49,850 bases of DNA from Labilithrix sp. (GTDB lineage Bacteria > Myxococcota_A > Polyangia > Polyangiales > Polyangiaceae), in contig JAQBQJ010000229.1 of the NCBI GenBank assembly GCA_028287065.1, positions 1-49,850 of the forward strand. Direction: 5' to 3'. Shown here piece after piece: positions 7,279-14,180 of this stretch. The translations under genes were made by a program, and so were the position numbers. The stretch's first letter is position 1. Every line of letters begins with the position of its first letter. A model generated the notes under the pieces. It had not been told where the DNA came from. It ran no database searches and worked only from the letters and a program-made list of their open reading frames with translations.

Positions 7279-9233
7279 CACAGCGACTCCAGGTAGGCTT
7301 CGAGATCGGCGAGATCGGACGGAGCGAGGTGCTTCGTGTGGCCCATCTTGCCGTCGGACTTGGTGAGCAGCGTGCGTAGGTCCCTGTAGCGACCGTCGTG
7401 GAAGTACGGCGCCGAGCCGCCGACGAAGCGGAGCGAGGGCGTGTCGAACTTCGCGCGGAGATCCGCGCCGGCGCGGCTCTTCACGTCGTGGCTCACGCCG
7501 TCGGGAAGGTCGCCGTCGCTGCCGTGACACGACGAGCACTCCGCCTCGGACGAGCGGAAGATCGCCTGACCACGGAGCACCGCGCTCGCGTCCTTGACCT
7601 TGCGCTCGGGCGGCGCGCGCAGCGAGCTCACGTAGGCCATCAGCGCGTCCTTGTCGTCGCCGGTGATCCCCTTCCCGCCGAGACGCTTGAAGGTCTGCAC
7701 GAGGTGCGTCGAGACGTCCATAGCGTCGCCGTTCCATCCGTAAGGCGCTGCGCCCGAGAGCCTGCCGGCGAGCATCGGAGTCTGACGCGGGCCGTTCGGC
7801 GACGACCACACGAGCGTGTCGTCGCGGCCGTCCGGATGACAGCTCGCGCAGGCGCGGCCGTCGCTCGAGACGCGATCGTCACGCGTCGCGTGGAAGAGAG
7901 CGCGGCCACGTTCGAGCTTCGCCGAAGCGCGCGTGTCGCGCGGGATCGACACGCTCGAGAGCGCGAACGGCCGCGGGGTATCGGAGCCGTCGCCGATCGC
8001 GAGCGTCGTGATCGCGTGCGCGAACTGCGACCACACGACGGCGCGGCCGTGCGCCTCGTCGAGCGAGATGCCGACCGGTCCCGCGGGGACCGACCAGCGA
8101 CCGAGCGCGACCTCGTGAGGGTTCACCGCATCGGCATCGAACAGCGCGACCACGTCGTCGCCGAGGCACGTCACGAAGATGCCCGCCTTGCCGACCGCCG
8201 CTGCGCGCGGGAGCGCGCACTTGCCTGGGCCGTTCTCGAGGCCCGCGGCGAGGCGGCTCGACTCGGGGACGATCTTGGCGGCGTCCTCGTCGATGACCGG
8301 GATGTGGAAGACCTCGGCCTCCCGTCCCTCGCTGCCGCCGCCGTAGCCCGACGAGACCTCCGCGGGGTCGCCGGTGAACGCGAGCACGTGCGGCGCGAAC
8401 ACGCGTCCGGTCTCGGCGCGTGCGAGCGCGAAGCCCTGACATGCGGCGCGCTTCTGGTCCGTGGTGCCCATGTGGCGCGCAAAGATCTTCTCGACGCCGT
8501 CGACGGCCAGCGACTTCTTCGCCTTCGCGTCGGTCGCTCCGTCGAGAGAGACGACATCGAGCTTGTCGCCGACCACGTGCGACACGAACGCGCGCTTGCC
8601 GTCACTCGACACGACGACGCCGCGCGGCTCGCGCGCGACAGCGTGCTCGGCGCGGACCACGAAGGAATCGGCATCGAAGACGGTGACGGCGCTGCCCCAG
8701 GCGCTCGTGACGACGAGGGTCTTGTCGTCGGCCGAGAGGGCGAGACCAGCCGGGTCGGTCGCGACGTCGACGCGCCTCTCGATCGTGAGCTTCGAGCCCT
8801 GGCTTCCACCGCCGCTGAGGACGACGACCTGCGACGTGTCGCGCACCGTGACGAGCAGGCGACCGTCCTTGCGCATGACGAGCTGACCGGGCACGCCGCC
8901 GACGCGCGCGCTCGAGAGCTCGCGTCCGTCGTCGACGTCGATCACACGAACGAGCGCGTCGTCCTCGTCGGCGACATAGGCCACCGTCCGACCGTCGAGC
9001 TCTGCAAGGAGGATCGCGGAGCCGTCACGCGCGCTCGCGAACGGGCGGACGACGGGAGCCGGTGTGGTCGGCCCGCGCGACGAGCCGACCGCGCGAGGCG
9101 ACCGAGCGGTCGACGCGGCATCCGACGACGCGGCCGACGTGCGAGCGTCGGGTGACTGGTGGGCGCAGGCGCCGGAGACGGCGGCGCTGCCGATACCGAG
9201 CAGGAGGAAGAGTGAGCGCGACCGGTGAAGCAT
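7278..9233 (-). CDS. lipoprotein with beta-propeller and di-haem cytochrome c (MauG/CCP-like) domains
   Basis: This 651-residue protein begins with a lipoprotein signal ending SGAC (Cys23) and a Ser/Thr/Pro linker. Residues about 60-430 contain repeated strands of YVTN/NHL type (for example VVSSDGKRAFVSHVVGDKLDVVS and LALSADDKTLVVTSAWGSAVTVFD), read here as a seven-bladed propeller. The C-terminal part has two haem-c attachment motifs, CASCH (462-466) and CSSCH (566-570), with the arrangement of the cytochrome c peroxidase/MauG superfamily, including the 'TPSLRFVGGSAPYFHDGR' signature. It should be anchored to the envelope and carry out or transfer electrons for an oxidation reaction; the substrate is unknown. 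Cytochrome c maturation genes are not nearby. It is the first gene of a two-gene operon. Confidence 0.85.
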   Translation of the reverse strand: MLHRSRSLFLLLGIGSAAVSGACAHQSPDARTSAASSDAASTARSPRAVGSSRGPTTPAPVVRPFASARDGSAILLAELDGRTVAYVADEDDALVRVIDVDDGRELSSARVGGVPGQLVMRKDGRLLVTVRDTSQVVVLSGGGSQGSKLTIERRVDVATDPAGLALSADDKTLVVTSAWGSAVTVFDADSFVVRAEHAVAREPRGVVVSSDGKRAFVSHVVGDKLDVVSLDGATDAKAKKSLAVDGVEKIFARHMGTTDQKRAACQGFALARAETGRVFAPHVLAFTGDPAEVSSGYGGGSEGREAEVFHIPVIDEDAAKIVPESSRLAAGLENGPGKCALPRAAAVGKAGIFVTCLGDDVVALFDADAVNPHEVALGRWSVPAGPVGISLDEAHGRAVVWSQFAHAITTLAIGDGSDTPRPFALSSVSIPRDTRASAKLERGRALFHATRDDRVSSDGRACASCHPDGRDDTLVWSSPNGPRQTPMLAGRLSGAAPYGWNGDAMDVSTHLVQTFKRLGGKGITGDDKDALMAYVSSLRAPPERKVKDASAVLRGQAIFRSSEAECSSCHGSDGDLPDGVSHDVKSRAGADLRAKFDTPSLRFVGGSAPYFHDGRYRDLRTLLTKSDGKMGHTKHLAPSDLADLEAYLESL

Positions 9234-9301
9234 CGCCCGGGAAACGCCCGGCGAGCCGCGGGCGATTCCACGCGCGCGCTCGGGCGCTCAACGCGGCGGG
9301 A

Positions 9302-9571
9302 TCAGGAGCTGCCGGTCTTGCGGAACGGACGAACGAGCGCGTCGAGCTCATCCACGAGGCCCGCGGCCATCGCGCGCGCCATGCGGGTCGAGTGGGTGCG
9401 GGCGTGCGTGCTGTGCTCGACAGGAGCCGCATGCGATTCGCCGCTGACCGATCGCGTCTCTTCGAGCAGCTCCTCGATCCTCCGCGCGAGATCCAGAGCC
9501 TTCTTCAGCGTGTCTTCGGAGTGCGCGTCGTCCACGCGCGCGTAACAAAGCTGCGGTCCCTCGAGCGCCAT
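9302..9571 (-). CDS. small acidic-basic helical protein of unknown function
   Basis: An 89-residue protein starting at the ATG at 9571. Codons in this frame show the expected G/C third-position preference, and the composition is balanced, unlike the Arg-rich overlapping frames on the other strand. The middle (SEDTLKKALDLARRIEELLEETRS) is a likely amphipathic helix, followed by a His/Thr-rich turn and a second helix (ARAMAAGLVDELDALVRPF). A helical hairpin is likely. There is no signal peptide. It sits 68 bp upstream of the cytochrome gene on the same strand and could be part of the same transcript. No family is recognised. Confidence 0.55.
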   Translation of the reverse strand: MALEGPQLCYARVDDAHSEDTLKKALDLARRIEELLEETRSVSGESHAAPVEHSTHARTHSTRMARAMAAGLVDELDALVRPFRKTGSS

Positions 9572-9704
9572 TCACCGACCTCCACGACCCCCGCCCACCC
9601 TCACCCGAGCGCGTGCTCGGCGTGACTCGCGAGGGGACCATGCTCTACCCGGAAACGGAGATCGCGCAACCCACAAACCCGTGACGCGCCGCGCCGTGCG
9701 AAGC

Positions 9705-9743
9705 AATTTCTTCCAAACGCCGTATGCTTCGTTGTAAGAAATT
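9705..9743. promoter_or_regulatory. AT-rich inverted repeat upstream of mepA
   Basis: In the 180-bp gap between divergent genes, aatttctt (9705-9712) is matched by aagaaatt (9736-9743), a perfect 8-base inverted repeat with a 23-base spacer. It ends nine bases before the mepA-like start, in one of the few AT-rich stretches of the window. It could be an operator or an RNA hairpin in the leader. Only the symmetry is seen; the function is inferred. Confidence 0.35.
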
Positions 9744-9751
9744 CCTGCCGA

Positions 9752-10669
9752 ATGCGACGCCTCCTCGCACCTGCGTCAATCGCGCTGCTCGCCGGCTGCG
9801 CGCGCGCGCCGTCGCCGCTCGCGCCACACTGGGCGGGCTCGATCGGCTTGCCGCATCGCGGGGTCCTCACCCAGGCGACCGAGCTGCCCGCGGACGGCGC
9901 CGGGTATCACCTGCTCGCCGCCGACAACGAGCGCCACTTCGGCACGCCGCGGTTCGTCGCGGCGATCGAGCGCGCAGCCGCGAACGTCGGTCGCGAGCGG
10001 CCGGGCGGCACGCTCACGATCGGCGATCTGTCGGCGAAGAACGGCGGCAAGATCTCGTCGCACTCGTCGCATCGCTCCGGCCGCGACGGCGATCTCCTCC
10101 TCTACATGAGCACGCTCGAGGGCGCGCCGATCACGTCGACGAGCTTCGTGCACGTCGGCAACGACGGCCTCGCGTGGGACGACGCCGACAAGCGGTTCCT
10201 CCGCTTCGATGTCGAGCGCGAATGGCTGCTCGTCAAGACGCTCGTCGAGGATCCCGAGGCTCGCGTGCAGTGGCTCTTCGTGAGCACGCCCGTCGAAGCG
10301 ATGCTGATCGACTGGGCACGCGCGCGTGGCGAGTCCGGCGACACGATCGTGCGCGCGATGGACATGATGCTCCAGCCGGGCCCGCCCGCGCAGTCGCACG
10401 ACGATCACATCCACGTGCGGATTGCTTGCGATGCCGGCGAGATCGCCGCCGGCTGCGAGGCGACGGGCCCGGTTCGTCCTTGGATCGCGACCGCGGACGC
10501 GGTCGCGGACGCGGTCGCGGCGGCCGACGTGCCGAGCACGCTCGAGCTCGTGCAGTCGCTCGTCGTGCCGCTCGATCCGATCGCGCCGGCGCTCGTCTCC
10601 GGGACGCCGGCCTCGCGCTCGCACGCCCCGTCCGTCGTGCGTGATGCGAACGCGAAGAACCGCGACTGA
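9752..10669 (+). CDS. mepA: penicillin-insensitive murein endopeptidase-like lipoprotein (peptidase M74)
   Basis: This 305-residue protein should hydrolyse D-alanyl-meso-diaminopimelate cross-links in peptidoglycan at the envelope. The signal ends LLAGC (lipidated Cys16). The zinc-peptidase motifs of the LAS/MepA fold are intact: His104 and HxxGRxxD at His107-Gly110-Arg111-Asp114 (in SSHSSHRSGRDGD), and H-x-H at His219/His221 (DDHIHVRI). Enterobacterial MepA has a cleavable signal, so the lipid anchor differs. The C-terminal 50 residues include a short tandem repeat (ADAVADAVAAAD) from a duplicated 12-base unit and look disordered. The 3' end overlaps the start of the methyltransferase gene by about 26 bp, so the genes form an operon. 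Confidence 0.88.
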   Translation: MRRLLAPASIALLAGCARAPSPLAPHWAGSIGLPHRGVLTQATELPADGAGYHLLAADNERHFGTPRFVAAIERAAANVGRERPGGTLTIGDLSAKNGGKISSHSSHRSGRDGDLLLYMSTLEGAPITSTSFVHVGNDGLAWDDADKRFLRFDVEREWLLVKTLVEDPEARVQWLFVSTPVEAMLIDWARARGESGDTIVRAMDMMLQPGPPAQSHDDHIHVRIACDAGEIAAGCEATGPVRPWIATADAVADAVAAADVPSTLELVQSLVVPLDPIAPALVSGTPASRSHAPSVVRDANAKNRD

Positions 10670-11549
10670 TCTGCTCGTCCGCGCGGATGCGCGCGAGCTC
10701 GGCGCGTACGTCACTGCCGGCAGCGCGGACGTCGCGTATCTCGATCCGCCGTTCAAGGTGGAGAAGAGCTTCGGCGCGCGCGTCGTGAAAGGTGCCCGCG
10801 CGCGCGGGCCAATCGCCTACGACGACACGTGGCCGTCGCTCGAGGCGTATCTCGCGTGGCTCGAGGAGCGCATCGCCGTCGCTCGCGATCTTCTCTCGCC
10901 CCGCGGCACGCTGTGGCTGCACCTCGATTCGCGCGCGGTGCACGAGGCGAAGGTGCTGTGCGATCGCGTCTTCGGGGCGCGCCGGTTCCGTGGCGAGGTG
11001 ATCTGGGTGCCGGGCAACGGCAGCAAGAGCAAGAGCGGCCCGGGCATGGGCCACCAGACGCTCCTCTTGTATGCACGGGGCGCCGATCCGATCTGGAACG
11101 GCAAGGATCCGTCGATGCGCGCGCCGTTCGCCGCGACGAGCCAGTCGATGCACTTCACGCGCACCGACGAGTCGGGCCGCCGGTATCGCGATCGCATCGT
11201 GAGCGGAAAGACGTACCGGTACTACGCGGACGAGGGCCGCGCGATCGGGAGCGTGTGGACCGACTGTCCTGCGATGACCGCGAACACACCGCTGATGGCG
11301 GAGACCACGGGCTATCCGACGCAGAAGCCTGTGAAGCTCCTCGATCGGATCATCCGCGCGACGAGCGACGTCGGCTCCCTGGTCGTCGATCCCTTCGCGG
11401 GCTCGGGGACGACGCTCGTCGCAGCAGCGGCAGCGAAGCGCAACTTCGTGGGCTCCGACATGGGCGAGCTCGCGATCGCGACCGTGAGGACGCGCCTCGA
11501 CGCGGCGGGCGTCGCGTATCGGTTCGTGGCACACTCGGCGAAGAGATGA
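10644..11549 (+). CDS. solitary site-specific DNA methyltransferase (beta-class amino-MTase)
   Basis: This 301-residue enzyme should transfer methyl from S-adenosylmethionine to an adenine N6 or cytosine N4 in DNA. The order of motifs is that of the beta class: catalytic motif IV DPPF at residues 34-37 comes first, then the 'TTGYPTQKPVKLLDRII' block, and the SAM-binding motif I DPFAGSGTT at 249-257 near the C-terminus. A GTG three bases upstream (10641) is an alternative start. No restriction endonuclease gene is adjacent, so it is a solitary methyltransferase. It overlaps mepA at its 5' end and the siroheme gene by four bases (ATGA) at its 3' end. The target site cannot be read from the sequence. 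Confidence 0.87.
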   Translation: MRTRRTATDLLVRADARELGAYVTAGSADVAYLDPPFKVEKSFGARVVKGARARGPIAYDDTWPSLEAYLAWLEERIAVARDLLSPRGTLWLHLDSRAVHEAKVLCDRVFGARRFRGEVIWVPGNGSKSKSGPGMGHQTLLLYARGADPIWNGKDPSMRAPFAATSQSMHFTRTDESGRRYRDRIVSGKTYRYYADEGRAIGSVWTDCPAMTANTPLMAETTGYPTQKPVKLLDRIIRATSDVGSLVVDPFAGSGTTLVAAAAAKRNFVGSDMGELAIATVRTRLDAAGVAYRFVAHSAKR

Positions 11550-12118
11550 GCGAGCCGCGCGTGCTGATGCCTCTCTTCCTCGACCTCATGGGGAAGGACG
11601 TGCTCGTGGTGGGCGGAGGAGCGATCGCGTCGCGAAAAGCGGCGGATCTGGTCGCAGCGGGCGCCTCGGTGCGGGTGGTCGCGCTCGAGATCGCGCCCGA
11701 GCTCGCGACGACGACGGGCATCGCGGTCGAGCAGCGCGCATTCGAAGACCGCGACGTCGAGGGCGCGTGGCTGGTGATGGCGGCGACGGACGATCCCGAG
11801 GCCCAGCACCGCGTAGCGACGGCATGCAAGCGCGCACGGATCTTCTGCGTCGCCGTCGACGATCCGCCGAATGCGTCGGCGTACGGCGGCGCCATCGTGC
11901 GACGAGGCCCGGTGACGATCGCGATCTCGACGTCGGGGCAAGCGCCGGCGCTGGCCCGCCTCCTCCGCGAGGTGCTGGAACAAGCGCTCCCGGACGAAGG
12001 CTTCGTCGACGCAGCGCGAGCGCTGCGCGAAAAATGGAAAACGGAAAAGACCCCGATGACGTCGCGCTTCGGGGAGCTGGTGGCGGCGTTCAAGGAGAGA
12101 GCGAGACGAGAAGTCTGA
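11546..12118 (+). CDS. precorrin-2 dehydrogenase / sirohydrochlorin ferrochelatase-like (CysG N-terminal/Met8 type)
   Basis: This 190-residue protein matches the NAD-binding half of siroheme synthase: it begins MPLFLDLMGKDVLVVGGGAIASRKAADL with a GGG dinucleotide loop, then VMAATDDPEAQHRVATACK and FCVAVDDPPNASAYGGAIVRRG, and the ITISTSGQAPALA-type segment that ends the catalytic core (here VTIAISTSGQAPALARLLR). It should oxidise precorrin-2 to sirohydrochlorin and may insert iron or cobalt, serving siroheme or B12 synthesis. The SAM-dependent methyltransferase half of CysG is absent. Its start overlaps the DNA methyltransferase stop by four bases. The stop codon and last codons (from about 12104) lie inside the left arm of the large inverted repeat, so the C-terminal residues may derive from the element. 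Confidence 0.87.
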   Translation: MSEPRVLMPLFLDLMGKDVLVVGGGAIASRKAADLVAAGASVRVVALEIAPELATTTGIAVEQRAFEDRDVEGAWLVMAATDDPEAQHRVATACKRARIFCVAVDDPPNASAYGGAIVRRGPVTIAISTSGQAPALARLLREVLEQALPDEGFVDAARALREKWKTEKTPMTSRFGELVAAFKERARREV

Positions 12119-12224
12119 GAAAAGCGCGAAACCGCGAAGTCCGAGATGAAAGAGAAGCGCGGAGGCGCGGAACGAGAGCTGGAGGGTTGCCCCTCTATCC
12201 CTCGCTGGACCCGCGTCGCCGTTC

Positions 12225-12283
12225 GCGAAACTCGAAGGGCGCTCCCACCCGCTTCGCCGGCGGGAGCGCCCTTCAAGTTTCGC
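12225..12283. repeat. 59-bp hairpin in left arm of the inverted repeat
   Basis: The outer stem is gcgaaact (12225-12232) pairing with agtttcgc (12276-12283). An inner stem of gaagggcgctccc pairs with gggagcgcccttc, leaving a loop of about a dozen bases that contains gcttcgcc. Compared with the right-arm hairpin, the outer stem is shared but the inner stem sequence differs while pairing is kept. It lies 107 bp past the siroheme gene stop and could also work as a transcription terminator, although no T-run follows. Confidence 0.75.
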
Positions 12284-12430
12284 TCACCAATGGGAGATCT
12301 CCGTCCCGACCTTCCACGGCGATCCGCCATTTCACCCTCGTCCGACCGACTGTCGTGCCCGGACGTGCTCGGAATACGCCCGAAATTGCGGGACACGGTG
12401 GCAGGACGGGTCGGAGACTCAATTTAGTGA

Positions 12431-12489
12431 GCGAAACTCGGAGCCCCCTCCCGCGCGCGAAGCGCGTGGGAGGGGGCGTAGAGTTTCGC
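12431..12489. repeat. 59-bp hairpin in right arm of the inverted repeat
   Basis: The outer stem is gcgaaactc (12431-12439) with gagtttcgc (12481-12489). The inner stem is gccccctccc with gggagggggc, and a further short gcgc pairing surrounds a gcgaagcg loop. Its total length of 59 bp equals that of the left hairpin. The inner stem composition differs (C-tract against G-tract here, mixed in the left copy). Confidence 0.75.
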
Positions 12490-12630
12490 GAACAGCGACG
12501 AGGGTACAACAAGAACTGGAGGGGCAACCTTCCAGCTCCGGTTCCGCGCCTCCGCGCTTCTCTTTCAATCTCGGATCTCGCCGTTCGCGCTTTCGCGCTT
12601 TCTCGGACTTCTCGGTCTCGAGTCTCGACG

Positions 12631-13059
12631 CTAAGGCAGGTGATAGAGCATCACGTACACGATCACCCCCGTCACCGAGACGTACAGCCAGATCGGGTAC
12701 GTGTACCTTGCAAGCTTTCGGTGCGCTGCGAAGCGCTCCTTGTACGCACGGACGAGCAGGATGATCGCGAGCACCGGCACGGCGCTCGCGAGCGTCATGT
12801 GCGTGAGCAGGATGACGAGATAGAGCACGTGCACCGCGCCCTGGTGCGGATCGGCGTGCGTGCCTGTCAGCGCCACGCGCGTGAGATACGACGTGAGGAA
12901 CACCGCCGAGGTCGCGACCGTCGCGAGCATGAGGCGCTTGTGCGTCTCGCGCTTGCCGGCCTTGATCGCGCGCCGGCCGATGACGAGCAGGATCCCGCTC
13001 GTCGCATTGAGCATCGCGTTGACGAGCGCGAGGTTGTCGCCGAGCTCCGCGCGCGTCAC
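12631..13059 (-). CDS. DUF420 family membrane protein
   Basis: I start this at the GTG at 13059, which overlaps the preceding stop by four bases (GTGA); the open frame runs further upstream but only as Arg-rich shadow sequence. The 142-residue product has four hydrophobic segments. Family hallmarks are an early NAMLNATSGILLVIG helix, a HKRLMLATVATSAVFLTSYL helix, a short His-containing loop before LVILLTHMTLA, and the ending RKLARYTYPIWLYVSVTGVIVY. DUF420 proteins are often found near haem-copper oxidase and cytochrome assembly genes and conserved His residues suggest metal or haem contact, but the role is not established. No oxidase genes are in this window. Confidence 0.85.
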   Translation of the reverse strand: MTRAELGDNLALVNAMLNATSGILLVIGRRAIKAGKRETHKRLMLATVATSAVFLTSYLTRVALTGTHADPHQGAVHVLYLVILLTHMTLASAVPVLAIILLVRAYKERFAAHRKLARYTYPIWLYVSVTGVIVYVMLYHLP

Positions 13060-14108
13060 GTGCTCGGCTCGGCGCGCTCGCGCACGATCGCGAACCACCT
13101 CGCGCGGTCGTCGACCATCGCGAGCATGATCCACTGCGCGGCGGCCGTGACGGCGAGGGCATGGAGAGGCACGTCGAAGGCGCCGTGGGACAACAGCGCG
13201 AGCGCGAGCGCGGCGACCACCACGGGCGGCTGCCTGCGTTGCACGACGGCGACGAGCGCGAGGAGGATCGTCGCCGGCACGAGGAACGCGGCGATGCTCG
13301 TGATCCACGTCGGCAACGGCAGACCGCCGGGCGCCGCGAGCGAGCCACGCAGCACGGCCTCGACCGCGGACGGCGTGTCGCCCGGATCGTGCGCGGCCAC
13401 GTACGTGATGATGAACGCGACGACGATCGCGCCGTTCGCGAGGACGCGCCCGCGCCATGGCGAGCGCGTGCCCAGCCATGCCGCTGCGAGCAGCGTGGCG
13501 AGCGCCTGGACGACGACGGCGAACGTCGCCATGCCACGACCTGCGTGATACAAACCGAGGCTCGCGCGCTCACCCGCGAACGCGGTGAGCTCCCATGCGA
13601 TGGGCCTGAGCAGGCTCGAGAGCGCGAACAGACCGAGCACCGCGCCGACCGCGCGCGTGTGCGCGACACGCAGCGTCGCGGTCGCCGCGACGATCGCGAT
13701 CACGCTCGTGACGAGCGCGAGGACCAGCGCGGCCATGGTGTGCAGGCGCTGCACGACCGCCGGTGAGGCGAGCGCCACGACGAGACCCGACACGGCGACG
13801 ACCGTGCCTCGCGACGCGATCCCGATCTTGCGGACCCGCGCGAGCTCGAACGACCCGCCGCAGATCAGCGCGATGAGGAGCGCGGCGAACGTGTAGGCGA
13901 GCGTCGCCGAGACGAGCTCGGTCGTCTCCATGGCACGTTGCGAGGCGATGCCACGCATCCCCGGGGCGACGAGGACACCGAAGACCTTCGCGGCCGCTCC
14001 GACGATCGCCGTGAGGACGAGCGCGCTGCCCGCCCACGCAATGCTCGTGCTCGCGGGCGCCGCTTCCGCGCGCGGAGGAGAAGACTCTGACGGGTTCGAC
14101 GCGACCAT
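13056..14108 (-). CDS. polytopic membrane protein of unknown function
   Basis: A 350-residue protein with a short disordered Ser/Pro/Ala N-terminus followed by about nine or ten hydrophobic helices (for example SALVLTAIVGAAAKVFGVLV, TLAYTFAALLIALICGGSF, MAALVLALVTSVIAIVAATA, NGAIVVAFIITYVAA, FLVPATILLALVAVV). No transporter or enzyme motif is evident. It overlaps the DUF420 gene by four bases and lies 72 bp after the TonB-like gene, all on the minus strand, so the three may be one transcript. The link to DUF420 could suggest a role in respiratory complex biogenesis; this is only inference from position. Confidence 0.75.
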   Translation of the reverse strand: MVASNPSESSPPRAEAAPASTSIAWAGSALVLTAIVGAAAKVFGVLVAPGMRGIASQRAMETTELVSATLAYTFAALLIALICGGSFELARVRKIGIASRGTVVAVSGLVVALASPAVVQRLHTMAALVLALVTSVIAIVAATATLRVAHTRAVGAVLGLFALSSLLRPIAWELTAFAGERASLGLYHAGRGMATFAVVVQALATLLAAAWLGTRSPWRGRVLANGAIVVAFIITYVAAHDPGDTPSAVEAVLRGSLAAPGGLPLPTWITSIAAFLVPATILLALVAVVQRRQPPVVVAALALALLSHGAFDVPLHALAVTAAAQWIMLAMVDDRARWFAIVRERAEPST

Positions 14109-14180
14109 CCTGAGACGACGCCGGAGCCTACCACGGCTCGAGCGCCGCTTGCCGAAGGCCGCGCCGATCGTGCTCGAGCT

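Larger units (their letters stand above)
12104..12617. repeat. imperfect inverted repeat of about 510 bp, possibly two facing copies of a dispersed hairpin element
   Basis: The 512-bp gap between two convergent genes holds no credible gene but a long imperfect palindrome centred near 12357-12360. Clear matches between the arms: 12108-12119 with 12602-12613 (one mismatch), an exact 27-base match of 12148-12174 with the complement of 12541-12567, and a 59-bp hairpin in each arm (12225-12283 and 12431-12489). Weaker similarity continues inward, for example gatctccgtccc near 12295-12306 against the complement of the gggtcggagac stretch near 12409-12420. The left arm includes the stop codon of the siroheme gene; the right arm ends about 13 bp from the stop of the DUF420 gene. 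The arms are diverged, so this is an old duplication or two independent copies of one element. Confidence 0.8.

Noticed and set aside
7398..9155. 585-residue plus-strand frame
   Set aside because: Antisense to the cytochrome lipoprotein gene, which has signal peptide and two haem motifs.
9062..9625. 187-residue plus-strand frame
   Set aside because: Overlaps the 5' end of the cytochrome gene and the 89-residue gene; Arg-rich, no signal or motif.
10490..10525. 12-base tandem repeat in the MepA gene
   Set aside because: Codes for a short ADAV repeat in the tail of the protein; not a separate element.
12146..12427. 93-residue plus-strand frame in the inverted repeat
   Set aside because: Lies across the hairpin and the palindrome, has no RBS and no protein-like pattern.
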